Source: Alcaligenes pakistanensis | Lineage (GTDB): Bacteria > Pseudomonadota > Gammaproteobacteria > Burkholderiales > Burkholderiaceae_B | Assembly: GCF_014652815.1 (NCBI RefSeq) | Contig: NZ_BMZN01000004.1 | Location: 437,137-501,136 of the forward strand | Length of the DNA stretch: 64,000 nucleotides | Reading direction: 5' to 3' | Shown: positions 63,987 through 64,000 of the stretch, in pieces | Numbering within the stretch: the first letter of the stretch is position 1 | Layout of the letters: the number at the start of each line of letters is the position of its first letter | The notes under the pieces: generated by a model | Told to the model about the DNA's origin: nothing | Database searches by the model: none | The model's input: only the letters and a program-made list of their open reading frames with translations | Position numbers and translations under genes: made by a program

Positions 63987-64000
63987 CAGAGGCGCTCGTG

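Noticed and set aside
1..64000. Possible CRISPR arrays, tRNA genes, insertion sequences or prophage
   Set aside because: On reading through I saw no regularly spaced direct repeats, transposase motifs, terminal inverted repeats or tRNA-like cloverleaf sequences; a dedicated scan could still find a weak one.

Overview
The window looks like a chromosomal segment of a betaproteobacterium of the Alcaligenaceae (Alcaligenes-like). The evidence is protein-level resemblance, moderately high GC, and a flagellar/chemotaxis layout with cheR-cheB-cheY-cheZ running into flhB-flhA-flhF. The genus is an inference. I saw no tRNA, rRNA, CRISPR array, insertion sequence or phage gene.

Region 1 (1-13586, all minus strand) is one tightly coupled run of eight genes with overlapping or nearly touching ends. 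In transcription order: an SrfA-like single-pass membrane protein, SrfB (actin/Hsp70-type ATPase motifs), SrfC (GTPase-type P-loop), a second single-pass protein, a secreted von Willebrand A protein, an ABC ATPase, an FtsX/MacB-type permease, and a secreted formylglycine-generating-enzyme-like (SUMF1) protein cut by the window edge. The predicted locations (two cytosolic NTPases, two bitopic connectors, a membrane ABC module, two periplasmic proteins) suggest one envelope-spanning machine of unknown function. This is the best candidate for an undescribed system here.

Region 2 (13587-16246) is a spacer with two dyads, then a PhoX-type phosphatase gene with a clear Pho box and matching -10 element, ended by a strong terminator.

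Region 3 (16250-34862) carries flagellin fliC, convergent fliA, then flaG-fliD-fliS-fliT, a second FliK-like gene and an FlhB-C-terminus-like gene, followed by fliE-F-G-H-I-J-K and fliL-M-N-O-P-Q-R. These encode the filament, cap, chaperones, basal body, C-ring and export gate.

Region 4 (34859-41172, minus) holds a DnaQ-type exonuclease with a cyclic-nucleotide/CBS/DUF294 protein, and two chemoreceptors flanking a small lipoprotein. One receptor has almost no periplasmic domain but ends in a CheR-tether-like DWEEF.

Region 5 (41240-53343) has flgB-flgL on the minus strand, divergent from flgA-flgM-flgN. Region 6 (53357-64000, minus) has a chemoreceptor, cheR, cheB, cheY, cheZ, then, after a strong terminator, flhB, flhA and an unusually long flhF.

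Four sigma-28 (FliA) promoters with identical spacing (TAAA-type -35, 11 bases between the two octamers, GCCG-type -10) precede fliC, flaG, flgM and flgK. Together with fliA and flgM in the window they outline a late-gene checkpoint circuit. flhDC, motAB, cheA and cheW are not present and may lie beyond the right edge (inference from related gene orders).
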